Of a DNA stretch of 64,000 nucleotides, positions 35,597 through 44,000 are shown in pieces. This DNA is from Flavisphingomonas formosensis. Lineage in GTDB: Bacteria > Pseudomonadota > Alphaproteobacteria > Sphingomonadales > Sphingomonadaceae. A model generated the notes under the pieces. The model saw nothing but the letters and a program-made list of their open reading frames with translations. It made no database searches and had not been told where the DNA came from. A program made the position numbers and the translations under genes. Position 1 is the stretch's first letter. The number at the start of each line of letters is the position of its first letter. The stretch covers positions 310,001 to 374,000 of the forward strand of contig NZ_WRPK01000006.1 in NCBI RefSeq assembly GCF_009755815.1, written 5' to 3'.

Positions 35597-36670
35597 ATGT
35601 CCGCCAACCTCAGCGACCTGCCGTTTAACGGCTCGCAACTGTCCACCAGCGCGCCGGAACTGTCGCCGACCGAGGCGGCCAAAATCGCGGCGCGCTGCTA
35701 TGGCATTGACGGCACGGCGGAACTGCTCACCAGCGAACGCGACAGCAACTTTCGCCTCGGCGCGACCGATGGCAGCACATATCTGCTCAAGGTCAGCAAT
35801 CCATCGGAAGCCGAGGATATAGTCGATCTTCAGACCGCTTGTCTCGACCATATCGCTGGCGTCGATCCCACGCTGCCGGTACCGCGCGTCCTTCGCACGC
35901 GCGAGGGCGCCAAGCGAGGGCAAACCGTTCTGGCCGATCGCCGCCGATGTACGGTGAGGCTGCTGACCTATCTCGCCGGCGTTCCGGCCAAGGGCACGCC
36001 GCGGAGCCGCACCCAGCGAATCCAGATCGGCGCGGTGCTGGCCGAACTGGACATCGCCTTGCGCGGCTTCACTCACCGGGCGGCGGTACATGATCTGTTG
36101 TGGAACGTGTCGCGCGCTGATCGCCTCACGCATCTGGTGGACGAGATTTCGGGCGGCGGCCGGCGCAAGCTCGTGCGGCATTTCATGGACTGCTTCCTGG
36201 CCGACACGCTGCCGCGCCTCGGCGGCCTCCGTGCGCAGGTCATCCACAACGACTTCAATCTCTACAACGTGCTGGTCGCCACTGCCGATACCGATCGGGT
36301 AACTGGGGTGATCGATTTCGGCGATCTCGTGCATGCACCGCTGGTCGGCGAAGTCGCGACTGCGGCCGCATTCCAGATGGCACAGACCGACGATCCGATG
36401 GCGGCAGCGGCTGAGTTCGTCGGCGCCTATCATGCTGTCCTGCCACTGCTGCCGGAAGAGCAGGAGATCTTCGCCGATCTGGTCGCCACCCGTCACCTGA
36501 TCACCGTGCTGATCTCGGAATGGCGCTCGCGGCGCTATCCCGAGAATCACGCCTATATCATGCGCCATAATGCGGGGGCCTGGGACGGGCTGCACCTGAT
36601 GGCCGGATTTTCCCGACAGGACGCGCGCGATCGGATGCTGGACGGCGTGCGCAGCGGAGATGACAGATGA
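35597..36670 (+). CDS. APH family phosphotransferase (amino alcohol kinase-like)
   Basis: A 357-residue aminoglycoside-phosphotransferase-fold kinase. VIHNDFNLYNVLV near residue 217 is the catalytic HxDxxxxN loop and GVIDFGDLVHAPLVGEVAT the DFG-like metal loop. Its ATGA overlap with the class III aminotransferase couples them. Elsewhere a kinase of this type and a class III phospho-lyase act in series on hydroxylysine or ethanolamine-like substrates; that pairing is suggestive here. ATG 35597 (MSANLSDL) preferred over a TTG 12 bases before. Confidence 0.82.
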   Translation: MSANLSDLPFNGSQLSTSAPELSPTEAAKIAARCYGIDGTAELLTSERDSNFRLGATDGSTYLLKVSNPSEAEDIVDLQTACLDHIAGVDPTLPVPRVLRTREGAKRGQTVLADRRRCTVRLLTYLAGVPAKGTPRSRTQRIQIGAVLAELDIALRGFTHRAAVHDLLWNVSRADRLTHLVDEISGGGRRKLVRHFMDCFLADTLPRLGGLRAQVIHNDFNLYNVLVATADTDRVTGVIDFGDLVHAPLVGEVATAAAFQMAQTDDPMAAAAEFVGAYHAVLPLLPEEQEIFADLVATRHLITVLISEWRSRRYPENHAYIMRHNAGAWDGLHLMAGFSRQDARDRMLDGVRSGDDR

Positions 36671-38010
36671 CGAGCACGATCGATCTCAACATGGTCAACG
36701 CCTATATCCCGGGGCGCGCCGATGTCGGCGCCGAGACGGCGGCGACGATCGCGCGGCGCGACCGCCTTCTCGGCCCGGCCTATCGGCTGATGTACGAGCG
36801 GCCGCTGCATATCGTGAAAGGGGAGGGCGCGTGGCTAATCGACAGCGACGGCCGCCGTTTCCTCGACATCTACAACAATGTCACTTCGCTCGGCCATTGC
36901 CATCCGCGCGTGGTCGAAGCGATCGCCCGCCAGGCAGCGACGCTGCAGACCAACACCCGCTATCTCCACGACACGATCCTCGAACTGGCCGAGCGGCTGC
37001 TCGCCACAGTGCCAGGCACTGACCTGGCGCACCTGATGCTGACCTGCACCGGCAGCGAGGCGAATGACCTCGCTTATCGGATCGCCAAGGTGCGGACCGG
37101 CGGGACGGGAATAATCGTAACCGAAACTGCCTATCACGGTTTCACCGACGCGGTGTCGCAGTTCTCGCCTTCGCTAGGCGTCACCGTCGATCTGGGCGCG
37201 CATGTCCGTCTGGTCCCGGCGCCGCGTGCCTATCATGCCGATGGGGCCGATCTCGCGGAGCGTTTCACACGCGATGTCGAGGCGGCGGTAGCCGATCTCA
37301 AGCGCCACGGCATCAAGCCAGCGATGCTGATCGTCGACTCGCTCTTCACCAGCGATGGCATCCTGCCCGATCCCGCGGGTTTTCTGCAGGGCGCGGTCGC
37401 CGCGATCAAGGCTGCCGGCGGCTTGTTCGTCGCCGACGAAGTGCAGCCCGGATTCGGGCGGACTGGCGTGGATATGTGGGGTTTTCGGCGTCACGGCGTG
37501 GCGCCGGACATCGTCACCATGGGCAAGCCGATGGGCAATGGCCAGCCGATCGCCGGCCTGCTCGTCACGCAAGACGCGGTGGCGCAATTCGGCCGCGAAT
37601 CGCGCTACTTCAATACCTTCGCGGGTAACACTGTCTCCTGCGCGGCGGCGGTGGCGGTACTCGACACGATCGAGGAGGAAGGGCTGATCGCGCACGCCGG
37701 AAAGACGGGGACCGCCCTGCGCGAGGGAATTGCCGCGCTGGCGCAGCGCCATGAGGCAATCGGTGACGTACGGGGGGTCGGCATGTTCGTCGGCGTCGAG
37801 ATCGTGTCGGACCGCACGACGCGGGCGCCCCACCGTGCGTTGACGAGTCGCGTCGTCAATCTGCTGCGCGACAAGGGCATCCTGCTCAGCGCCTGCGCGA
37901 TGGGGCATAACGTGCTCAAGATCCGTCCGCCGCTTGTGTTGAACGATGAGCAGGTGAATATGGTGGTACAGGCGCTCGATGAGGCCTTCGCCGAAGCGAT
38001 GATAGACTGA
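36667..38010 (+). CDS. Class III aminotransferase or phospho-lyase, module 1
   Basis: A 447-residue PLP enzyme. LYDIYNNVTS-like FLDIYNNVTSLGHCHPRVVEAI opens the fold; LTCTGSEANDLAYRIAK, VADEVQPGFGRTG and DIVTMGKPMGNGQPIAG (PLP Lys) are the hallmark motifs; the C-terminus has ILLSACAMGHNVLKIRPPL. It resembles the AGXT2L / 5-phosphohydroxylysine phospho-lyase branch more than omega-transaminases, matching the kinase encoded immediately before. Could equally be an omega-transaminase. Overlaps kinase by ATGA. Confidence 0.85.
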   Translation: MTSTIDLNMVNAYIPGRADVGAETAATIARRDRLLGPAYRLMYERPLHIVKGEGAWLIDSDGRRFLDIYNNVTSLGHCHPRVVEAIARQAATLQTNTRYLHDTILELAERLLATVPGTDLAHLMLTCTGSEANDLAYRIAKVRTGGTGIIVTETAYHGFTDAVSQFSPSLGVTVDLGAHVRLVPAPRAYHADGADLAERFTRDVEAAVADLKRHGIKPAMLIVDSLFTSDGILPDPAGFLQGAVAAIKAAGGLFVADEVQPGFGRTGVDMWGFRRHGVAPDIVTMGKPMGNGQPIAGLLVTQDAVAQFGRESRYFNTFAGNTVSCAAAVAVLDTIEEEGLIAHAGKTGTALREGIAALAQRHEAIGDVRGVGMFVGVEIVSDRTTRAPHRALTSRVVNLLRDKGILLSACAMGHNVLKIRPPLVLNDEQVNMVVQALDEAFAEAMID

Positions 38011-38028
38011 GCCGAAAGTCGATCGAGA

Positions 38029-38565
38029 ATGCGCTCAAGGTTCGATCTTGACCGGATGGATTTCAAGATCCTCGACCATCTTCAACGCATGGGCCGGTGC
38101 TCCAACGTCGAACTCGCCGATATGGTGGGCCTCAGCGCCAGTCCTTGTCTGGCGAGGGTCAAGCGTTTGCAGAAAATCGGCGTCATCGAGGGGTTTGGGG
38201 CGCACCTCGCATTGGCGCAACTGGGCGATTACCTGATCGTGTTCAGCGAGATCACGATCAGCGGTCATCGGCGACATCATATGCGCCGCTTCGAGGAAGC
38301 TGCCGAGGCGGTGCCCGAGATCATGGAATGCTATAATGTCAGCGGCGGCTATGATTTCCTGTTGCGTATCGTCATCCGAAGCGTGTCGCATTTTCAGGGC
38401 ATTATGGACGGGCTGCTTCAGGCCGATCTCGGCATCGAGAAATTCTCGAGCTACATTGTTCTGCGTGTCCCGTTCGTGAAGCACGAGCTGCCGCTGGACC
38501 GGCTGTTCGGCGACGCGGAGCCGAATCCGGTCGTGCCTTCCTCACAACAGCGTTCCGCTGGCTGA
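38029..38565 (+). CDS. Lrp/AsnC family transcriptional regulator, copy 1
   Basis: 178 residues. N-terminal HTH: MDFKILDHLQRMGRCSNVELADMVGLSASPCLARVKRLQKIGVI; then the AsnC/RAM ligand domain with ECYNVSGGYDFLLRIV. Lrp/AsnC proteins sense amino acids. It closes module 1, 18 bases after the aminotransferase. Its counterpart at 45422 shares the C-terminal VPFVKHELP/SPFIKHHYP ending, so the two regulators came from one ancestor with the modules. Confidence 0.9.
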   Translation: MRSRFDLDRMDFKILDHLQRMGRCSNVELADMVGLSASPCLARVKRLQKIGVIEGFGAHLALAQLGDYLIVFSEITISGHRRHHMRRFEEAAEAVPEIMECYNVSGGYDFLLRIVIRSVSHFQGIMDGLLQADLGIEKFSSYIVLRVPFVKHELPLDRLFGDAEPNPVVPSSQQRSAG

Positions 38566-38690
38566 ACTTGCCAAATCGGTGATGCCGGACGGAAACATCG
38601 CTCAATCGGCACCCATATTCGGTCAAATCTGTTGAGCGGGCGGTGCGATAGGTTGAAGGCAATTCATCCTGCCAGAGGGTCGGTCGCAGC

Positions 38691-40013
38691 ATGTCTCCTG
38701 TAGTAGCGCGCATTTCCAGTGACGAATCGCTGCCGTCCGCCGTCGATGTCGTCATTGTCGGTGGGGGCATTATCGGAAGCGCAGCGGCTTATCTCCTCGC
38801 GAAGCGCGGCTTCGCGGTCGCGCTGCTGGAAAAGGGGTATGTCGGGTGCGAACAGTCCAGCCGCAACTGGGGATGGGTGCGGCGGCAGAATCGCGACTCG
38901 CGCGAGTTGCCGCTGTCGCTAATCTCGATGCAGTTGTGGGACAGGTTCGCACTGGAGATCGGTCGCGATCTGGGCTTCCGGCGCTGTGGGCTAACCTTTG
39001 CCACACATCTTGAATCCACACTTCAGCAATGGGAAAGCTGGCGCCCGATCGGGGAAGAATTCGGTGTGAGGAGCCATATCCTCAGCAGTTCGCAGGCCGC
39101 CGCATTGATCCCGGAAAGCAAGCGCACGTGGCGCGGCGGCTTGCAGGTGCCCGACGACGGCAAGGCTGAGCCGGCCCTTGCCGCGCCCGTGTTGGCGGAG
39201 GGTGCGCGGGCGCTGGGCGCGACGATCCACCAGCAATGCGCGGCGAGAGGACTCGATCTGGCAAACGGCCAGGTCGTCGGCGTCCATACCGAGAAGGGAT
39301 ATGTCAGGGCGGACGCGGTGCTGTGCGCGGCCGGCGCATGGGCGTCCCGCTTCCTGCGTCCCCACGGCATCAGTTTTCCGCAGGCCGGAGTCCGGCAGAC
39401 TGCGCTGCGTACCAGGCCGATGGAGAATATCGGAGAAGCGATCTATACCTCCGACTTCTCGATCACCCGGCGCCTCGACGGCAGCTACACGCTGGCGATC
39501 AGCGGCAAGGCGACGATCGACGTCACCGCACAGGGGATCCGCTACTTCCGCGAGTTCGCGCCGCAATTCGCGCGCCGGTTGAAGAATGTGCGGCTCGGTT
39601 TCGGCAACTCGTTCTTCTCCGGCCCGGAATCCTTGCCGGCGATGTTGACCGACAACGACCGGATTTTCGAACAGAATCGCGTGCTCGACCCCGCGCCGCA
39701 GAAATGGCTGGCACGGCAGGTGATGGCGAACGTCCGCGCCGCCTATCCGCAATTCGTCGACGCGGTGATCGACAGCATGTGGGGCGGGCTGGTCGATTGC
39801 ACACCTGACGCGGTGCCCGTGATTTCGAAGGTCGAGCAGGCGCGCGGGCTGGTACTGGCTGCGGGCTGTTCGGGGCATGGATTCGGGCTAGGACCGGGCA
39901 TCGGTCTGCTCGCATCGCAGCTGCTCGTCAACGACACGCCCTGCGTCGATCCCACACCCTTTCGCCTGTCGCGGCTGGTTGACGGTTCGAAGCTTGATAT
40001 TGCTGCGATTTGA
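38691..40013 (+). CDS. DAO family FAD-dependent oxidoreductase, copy 2
   Basis: A 440-residue paralogue of the protein at 33436: VVIVGGGIIGSAAAYLLAKRG, EQSSRNWGWVRRQNRDSRELPL, WRGGLQVPDDGKAEPALA and AAGCSGHGFGLGPGIGLLAS. It ends PFRLSRLVDGSKLDIAAI. Likely an amine or amino acid oxidase acting early in module 2. Sequence identity with copy 1 looks strong in these blocks but loose elsewhere. It is followed by a 458-base gap, so it may be a separate transcription unit. Confidence 0.87.
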   Translation: MSPVVARISSDESLPSAVDVVIVGGGIIGSAAAYLLAKRGFAVALLEKGYVGCEQSSRNWGWVRRQNRDSRELPLSLISMQLWDRFALEIGRDLGFRRCGLTFATHLESTLQQWESWRPIGEEFGVRSHILSSSQAAALIPESKRTWRGGLQVPDDGKAEPALAAPVLAEGARALGATIHQQCAARGLDLANGQVVGVHTEKGYVRADAVLCAAGAWASRFLRPHGISFPQAGVRQTALRTRPMENIGEAIYTSDFSITRRLDGSYTLAISGKATIDVTAQGIRYFREFAPQFARRLKNVRLGFGNSFFSGPESLPAMLTDNDRIFEQNRVLDPAPQKWLARQVMANVRAAYPQFVDAVIDSMWGGLVDCTPDAVPVISKVEQARGLVLAAGCSGHGFGLGPGIGLLASQLLVNDTPCVDPTPFRLSRLVDGSKLDIAAI

Positions 40014-40471
40014 GCATCCGCGACGGTTGAACGTAGCCACGGGATCACTCGACCGGAGGGTGATATCAGTTCACCAATGAGGCGGTCCGACATCCCGTAT
40101 CTGGACGATCTGCCTTCCTCGGCGGTGCGCCGCCGCACTGTCCATAAGGTTGCGCCGAGCGCATCGACACCGGACAGCAGGAGCGTCATGATTTCATCAT
40201 CCCTTTCTTGATCCAGACGATCATAGTCTCTGGACCAGTCAAACGCGGGGACGGGCCGCTACCGGCCGTGGTTGAGTCCCGGCCTCCATGCTTGTCCAGT
40301 CCGCTGCTGTCTTGGGTGAGTTACGGCAGTTTGAGCGGGAGCTGACCGAATTTACGCGAGATAATCTTCCGAAAAGGCGGTGAAGGCAGCAGCCAATGCT
40401 TGGCTGTGCGGGTACATGTCATGGCATGAGCAGGTATCGGGCGGTAATTCCACTCCGCCAAGGAGCAAGGT
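40014..40471. other. Gene-poor gap before module 2 GNAT
   Basis: No gene supported. A short open frame at 40078-40209 (MRRSDIPYLDDLPSSAV) has no recognisable domain. The gap includes the inverted repeat at 40209-40237 and AT-richer stretches around 40190-40230 that could be a promoter for the GNAT-led operon. Confidence 0.4.
40209..40237. promoter_or_regulatory. Imperfect inverted repeat TGATCCAGA-N11-TCTGGACCA
   Basis: The arms match in eight of nine positions across an 11-base spacer, a plausible dimeric operator. It lies 263 bases before the GNAT gene that heads the second module and after the DAO copy 2 gene. A Lrp or GntR-type protein could bind; unproven. Confidence 0.45.
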
Positions 40472-41329
40472 ATGGCGACAGGCGTAGAGACAATGGCGAC
40501 GTTGCGGCGAATGACGATGGACGATCTGGTCGCCGCGCAGTCTCTTTCACATGCGCGGGGATGGCCGCACCGCGTGGAGGATTGGGAAATCCTTCTGGGG
40601 CTGGGCTTTGGCTATGTCGCCGAGGACGAAGACCGCATCGTGGGGACCGCAATGGCGTGGCTCTATGGCGCTGATGCGGCGACGTTGGGGATGGTGGTGG
40701 TCTCGCCGGCCGCGCGTGAAGCCGGGATCGACCGGCGGTTGATGAACGCGGTACTCGGCGATCTGGGCGAACGCACGACCATGCTCAACGCCACGGCAGA
40801 GGGCGAAGCGCTTTATGCCGATATGGGTTTCGAGGCCGGCAACGCCGTTTTCCAGCATCAGGGAGCTGCCTTCGCCGTACCGATCGCCGAACTCATTCCC
40901 AACGAGCGCGTGCGTCCGCTGGGAAGCAGGGACATGCCGGTGCTGCATGATCTTGCCCGCCGCGCGACGGGCATGGATCGAGACGCGCTGCTGAACGCAC
41001 TGGTGCCCGGCGCGCAGGGTGTCGTCCTCACTCGCGACAATGAGCCGGTGGGCTTTTCGCTGTTTCGCCGGTTCGGCCGGGGTCATGTCGTAGGACCGAC
41101 GATCGCGCCGGATACGGGCGGGGCGAAGGCGCTTATTTCCCACTGGCTGGGTTCCAATGCCGGCATCTTCTGCCGCATCGACATTCCGGAAGAAAGTGGC
41201 CTTGGTGAATGGCTCGAGGAACTCGGCCTGCCACGGGTCGGGCAGGTAAGGCGCATGGTGCGCGGCCGGACGCCCGATGTCGATCCCATGGCCCGGATTT
41301 TCACTCTCACTACGCAGGCCCTCGGATGA
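40472..41329 (+). CDS. Double-domain GNAT acetyltransferase, copy 2
   Basis: 285 residues, paralogue of the protein at 29860. N-domain: MTMDDLVAAQSLSHARGWPHRVEDWEILLGLG and TLGMVVVSPAAREAGIDRRLMNAVL, in which the pyrophosphate loop (RRGIGARLM in copy 1) is altered to EAGIDRRLM, so acetyl-CoA binding may be weakened. C-domain: VRPLGSRDMPVLHDLARRATGMDRDALLNALV, HVVGPTIAPDTGG, CRIDIPEESGLGEWL. AAGGAGCAAGG precedes the ATG. Overlaps the next gene by ATGA. Confidence 0.82.
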   Translation: MATGVETMATLRRMTMDDLVAAQSLSHARGWPHRVEDWEILLGLGFGYVAEDEDRIVGTAMAWLYGADAATLGMVVVSPAAREAGIDRRLMNAVLGDLGERTTMLNATAEGEALYADMGFEAGNAVFQHQGAAFAVPIAELIPNERVRPLGSRDMPVLHDLARRATGMDRDALLNALVPGAQGVVLTRDNEPVGFSLFRRFGRGHVVGPTIAPDTGGAKALISHWLGSNAGIFCRIDIPEESGLGEWLEELGLPRVGQVRRMVRGRTPDVDPMARIFTLTTQALG

Positions 41330-42789
41330 CGATTTCCCTCACCAACCCCCACCTTTTCGTCCAGCGCGTCTATATTGACGGCGAATGGAGCGGCGCGCGG
41401 TCCGGCGCGACGATGGATGTCGACAATCCGGCGACCGGCGCGGTCATCGGCACGATCCCCGATTGCGGCGAGGCCGAGACTCAGGCCGCAATCGATGCCG
41501 CGCAGGCCGCCTGGCCGGCGTGGCGCGCCCGGACGGCGGGGGATCGGGCCGCCCTGCTGGAGCGCTGGTATGCTCTGGTAATGGATAATATCGCCGATCT
41601 CGGCCGCATCATGACCGCCGAACAGGGCAAGCCGGTCGCCGAAGCCGAGGGCGAGATTCGCTATGCGGCCAGCTTCATTAAATGGTTCGCGGAGGAAGGC
41701 CGCCGGATCGACGGCAGCATCGTCCCGGCTCCGGAGGCCAATCGCCGCATCCTGATCCTCAAGGAGCCGGTCGGCGTATCGGCCGCAATCACACCGTGGA
41801 ACTTCCCCGCCGCCATGATCACGCGCAAATGCGCGCCGGCGCTGGCGGCAGGATGTCCGGTGGTGGTGAAGCCGTCGGAGCTCACGCCTTTCAGCGCGCT
41901 GGCGCTGGTCAAGCTGGCAGAGGAGGCCGGCTTTCCCAAGGGGGTCATCAATATCGTCACGGGTCGGGCCGCGCCGATCGGCGGCGTGCTGACCGGCAGC
42001 GAGACCGTCCGCAAACTCTCCTTCACCGGATCGACCCGCGTCGGCGCTCTGCTGATGCGGCAGAGCGCGGATACGATCAAGCGGCTCAGCCTGGAACTGG
42101 GCGGGAACGCGCCGCTGATCGTGTTCGACGACGCCGACCTCGACCTCGCGGTCGCCGCGACCATGGCCAGCAAGTTCCGCAATGCCGGCCAGACCTGCGT
42201 CTGCGCCAATCGCATCCTGGTGCAGGATGGCGTGTACGAGGCCTTCGCGCAGAAGCTTGCCGCAGCGGTTTCGGCGCTGAAGGTCGCGCCGGGCGACCAA
42301 CCGGGCGCGACGATCGGGCCGCTCATCAACCGCGCGGCTGCCGACAAGGTCTCCGCCCATGTCGAGGACGCGCTGGCCCATGGTGCGACCATCTTCGCGC
42401 AGGCGCCGGAAGGCGCGACCGGCGAACGATTCGCCACGCCCTTGATCCTGACCGGGGCGACGCGCGACATGCGCCTCGCCAGTGAGGAGACATTCGGCCC
42501 GGTCGCGCCGCTGTTCCGCTTCCATGACGAGGCGGAAGGCATCGCGCTCGCGAACGACACCAGCTTCGGCCTCGCCAGCTATTTCTACACCGAAAACCTG
42601 CACCGCGCCTTTCGCGTCGGCGAACGGCTGGAAGCGGGCATGGTCGTGCTCAACACCGGCGGCATGGCGATGGAGATGGCACCCTTTGGCGGGGTCAAGC
42701 AGTCAGGCCTCGGCCGCGAGGGCGCTCATGCGGGGATCGAGGAATATCTCGAAACCAAGGCGTTCCATATCGGCGGGCTGAAATTGTAG
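41326..42789 (+). CDS. gabD: NAD-dependent succinate-semialdehyde-type dehydrogenase
   Basis: A 487-residue ALDH close to GabD: GVSAAITPWNFPAAMITRK, EQGKPVAEAEGE, ELGGNAPLIVFDDADLDLAV, NAGQTCVCANRI (catalytic Cys), FGPVAPLFRF and PFGGVKQSGLGREGAHAGIEEYLETKAF. Succinate semialdehyde or a related semialdehyde acid is the expected substrate. It starts by ATGA overlap with the GNAT gene and lies in the operon with the tartrate dehydrogenase-type and aminotransferase genes, which would supply such semialdehydes. Confidence 0.87.
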   Translation: MTISLTNPHLFVQRVYIDGEWSGARSGATMDVDNPATGAVIGTIPDCGEAETQAAIDAAQAAWPAWRARTAGDRAALLERWYALVMDNIADLGRIMTAEQGKPVAEAEGEIRYAASFIKWFAEEGRRIDGSIVPAPEANRRILILKEPVGVSAAITPWNFPAAMITRKCAPALAAGCPVVVKPSELTPFSALALVKLAEEAGFPKGVINIVTGRAAPIGGVLTGSETVRKLSFTGSTRVGALLMRQSADTIKRLSLELGGNAPLIVFDDADLDLAVAATMASKFRNAGQTCVCANRILVQDGVYEAFAQKLAAAVSALKVAPGDQPGATIGPLINRAAADKVSAHVEDALAHGATIFAQAPEGATGERFATPLILTGATRDMRLASEETFGPVAPLFRFHDEAEGIALANDTSFGLASYFYTENLHRAFRVGERLEAGMVVLNTGGMAMEMAPFGGVKQSGLGREGAHAGIEEYLETKAFHIGGLKL

Positions 42790-42800
42790 ACGGGGAAGTT

Positions 42801-43871
42801 ATGGCGCGCAGTTATTCTATTTCGGTCATTCCGGGCGACGGCATCGGCAAGGAGGTCATGCCCGAGGGCATCCGTGTGCTGGAGCGCGCGGCGAGTCTCT
42901 ACGGCTTTTCGATCCAGCAGACATGGCAGGATTTCGCCTGCTGCGACTATTATGCCAGACATGGCCAGATGATGCCGGACGACTGGAAGGAGCGGATCGG
43001 CTCTCCGGACGCCATCTTTTTCGGAGCGGTCGGCTGGCCCGACACAGTGCCCGACCATGTCTCGCTCTGGGGATCGCTGCTCCAGTTCCGGCGCGAATAT
43101 GATCAATATGTCAACCTGCGGCCGGTGCGTCTGATGCCCGGCGTGCCCTGTCCCCTCGTGGGTCGGGAGCCCGGCGACATCGACTTCTGGGTCGTGCGGG
43201 AGAATACGGAGGGCGAATATAGCGCGGTCGGCGGCAAGATGTTCGCCGGCACGCCGCGCGAGGTCGTCATCCAGGAAACGGTGATGACCCGTCACGGCAC
43301 CGACCGGGTGCTGCGCTATGCCTTCGAGCTGGCGACGACCCGCGAGCGCAAGCACGTCACCTCCGCGACCAAGTCCAACGGCATCGCCATCACCATGCCC
43401 TGGTGGGACGAGCGGGTGGAGGAGATGGCGAAACACTATCCGAACGTCACCCACGACAAATATCATATCGACATATTGACCGCGCAGTTCGTGCTGAACC
43501 CCGATCGCTTCGATGTGGTGGTGGCGTCCAACCTGTTCGGCGATATCCTCTCCGATCTCGGCCCGGCCTGCACCGGCACGATCGGCGTCGCGCCCTCCGG
43601 CAATATCAACCCCGACCGCTCCGCGCCCTCGCTGTTCGAGCCGGTCCACGGCTCCGCCCCCGACATCGCCGGAAAGGGCATCGCCAATCCGGTCGGGCAG
43701 ATCTGGTCGGCGGCGATGATGCTGGAGCATCTGGGCGAGGGGGAAGCCGCCGCCGCGATCATGCGTGCGGTGGAGACGGTGCTGGCCGAACCGGCGCTGC
43801 GCACCGCCGACCTCAAGGGGAGGGCGACGACCGAGCAATCCGGCAGGGCGATCGCCGACGCACTGGCCTGA
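42801..43871 (+). CDS. Tartrate / D-malate dehydrogenase family protein
   Basis: A 356-residue beta-decarboxylating dehydrogenase of the isocitrate/isopropylmalate family. IPGDGIGKEV near residue 10, VRENTEGEYSAVGG, TSATKSNGIAITMPWWDE and NLFGDILSDLGPACTGTIGVAPSGNINPDRSAPSLFEPVHGSAPDIAGKGIANP are present (given here in parts of the conserved run), and fit the TtuC/DmlA branch rather than LeuB. It oxidises (R,R)-tartrate or D-malate with NAD+. Between the GabD-type and aminotransferase genes. Confidence 0.85.
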   Translation: MARSYSISVIPGDGIGKEVMPEGIRVLERAASLYGFSIQQTWQDFACCDYYARHGQMMPDDWKERIGSPDAIFFGAVGWPDTVPDHVSLWGSLLQFRREYDQYVNLRPVRLMPGVPCPLVGREPGDIDFWVVRENTEGEYSAVGGKMFAGTPREVVIQETVMTRHGTDRVLRYAFELATTRERKHVTSATKSNGIAITMPWWDERVEEMAKHYPNVTHDKYHIDILTAQFVLNPDRFDVVVASNLFGDILSDLGPACTGTIGVAPSGNINPDRSAPSLFEPVHGSAPDIAGKGIANPVGQIWSAAMMLEHLGEGEAAAAIMRAVETVLAEPALRTADLKGRATTEQSGRAIADALA

Positions 43872-44000
43872 GCCTGCAAGACCGGCGGCGGCAGATTATG
43901 CCGCGTCCTTCGCCCTGAAGGATCGCAGCGCGCCGCCGTCCGGCGCAACTTAGCCTTTCACTCCGCGGGGCGCGGCTAGTCTGGTCGGCATGACCACACA

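Noticed and set aside
40078-40209. Small gene in the module 2 gap
   Set aside because: 43-codon frame without a domain, ribosome binding site or family resemblance.
40225-40262. Further MocR-like site CTGGACCAGTCAAA before module 2
   Set aside because: First half is only partly similar and the base at +24 does not start [AT]GG; outside the region of the MocR gene.
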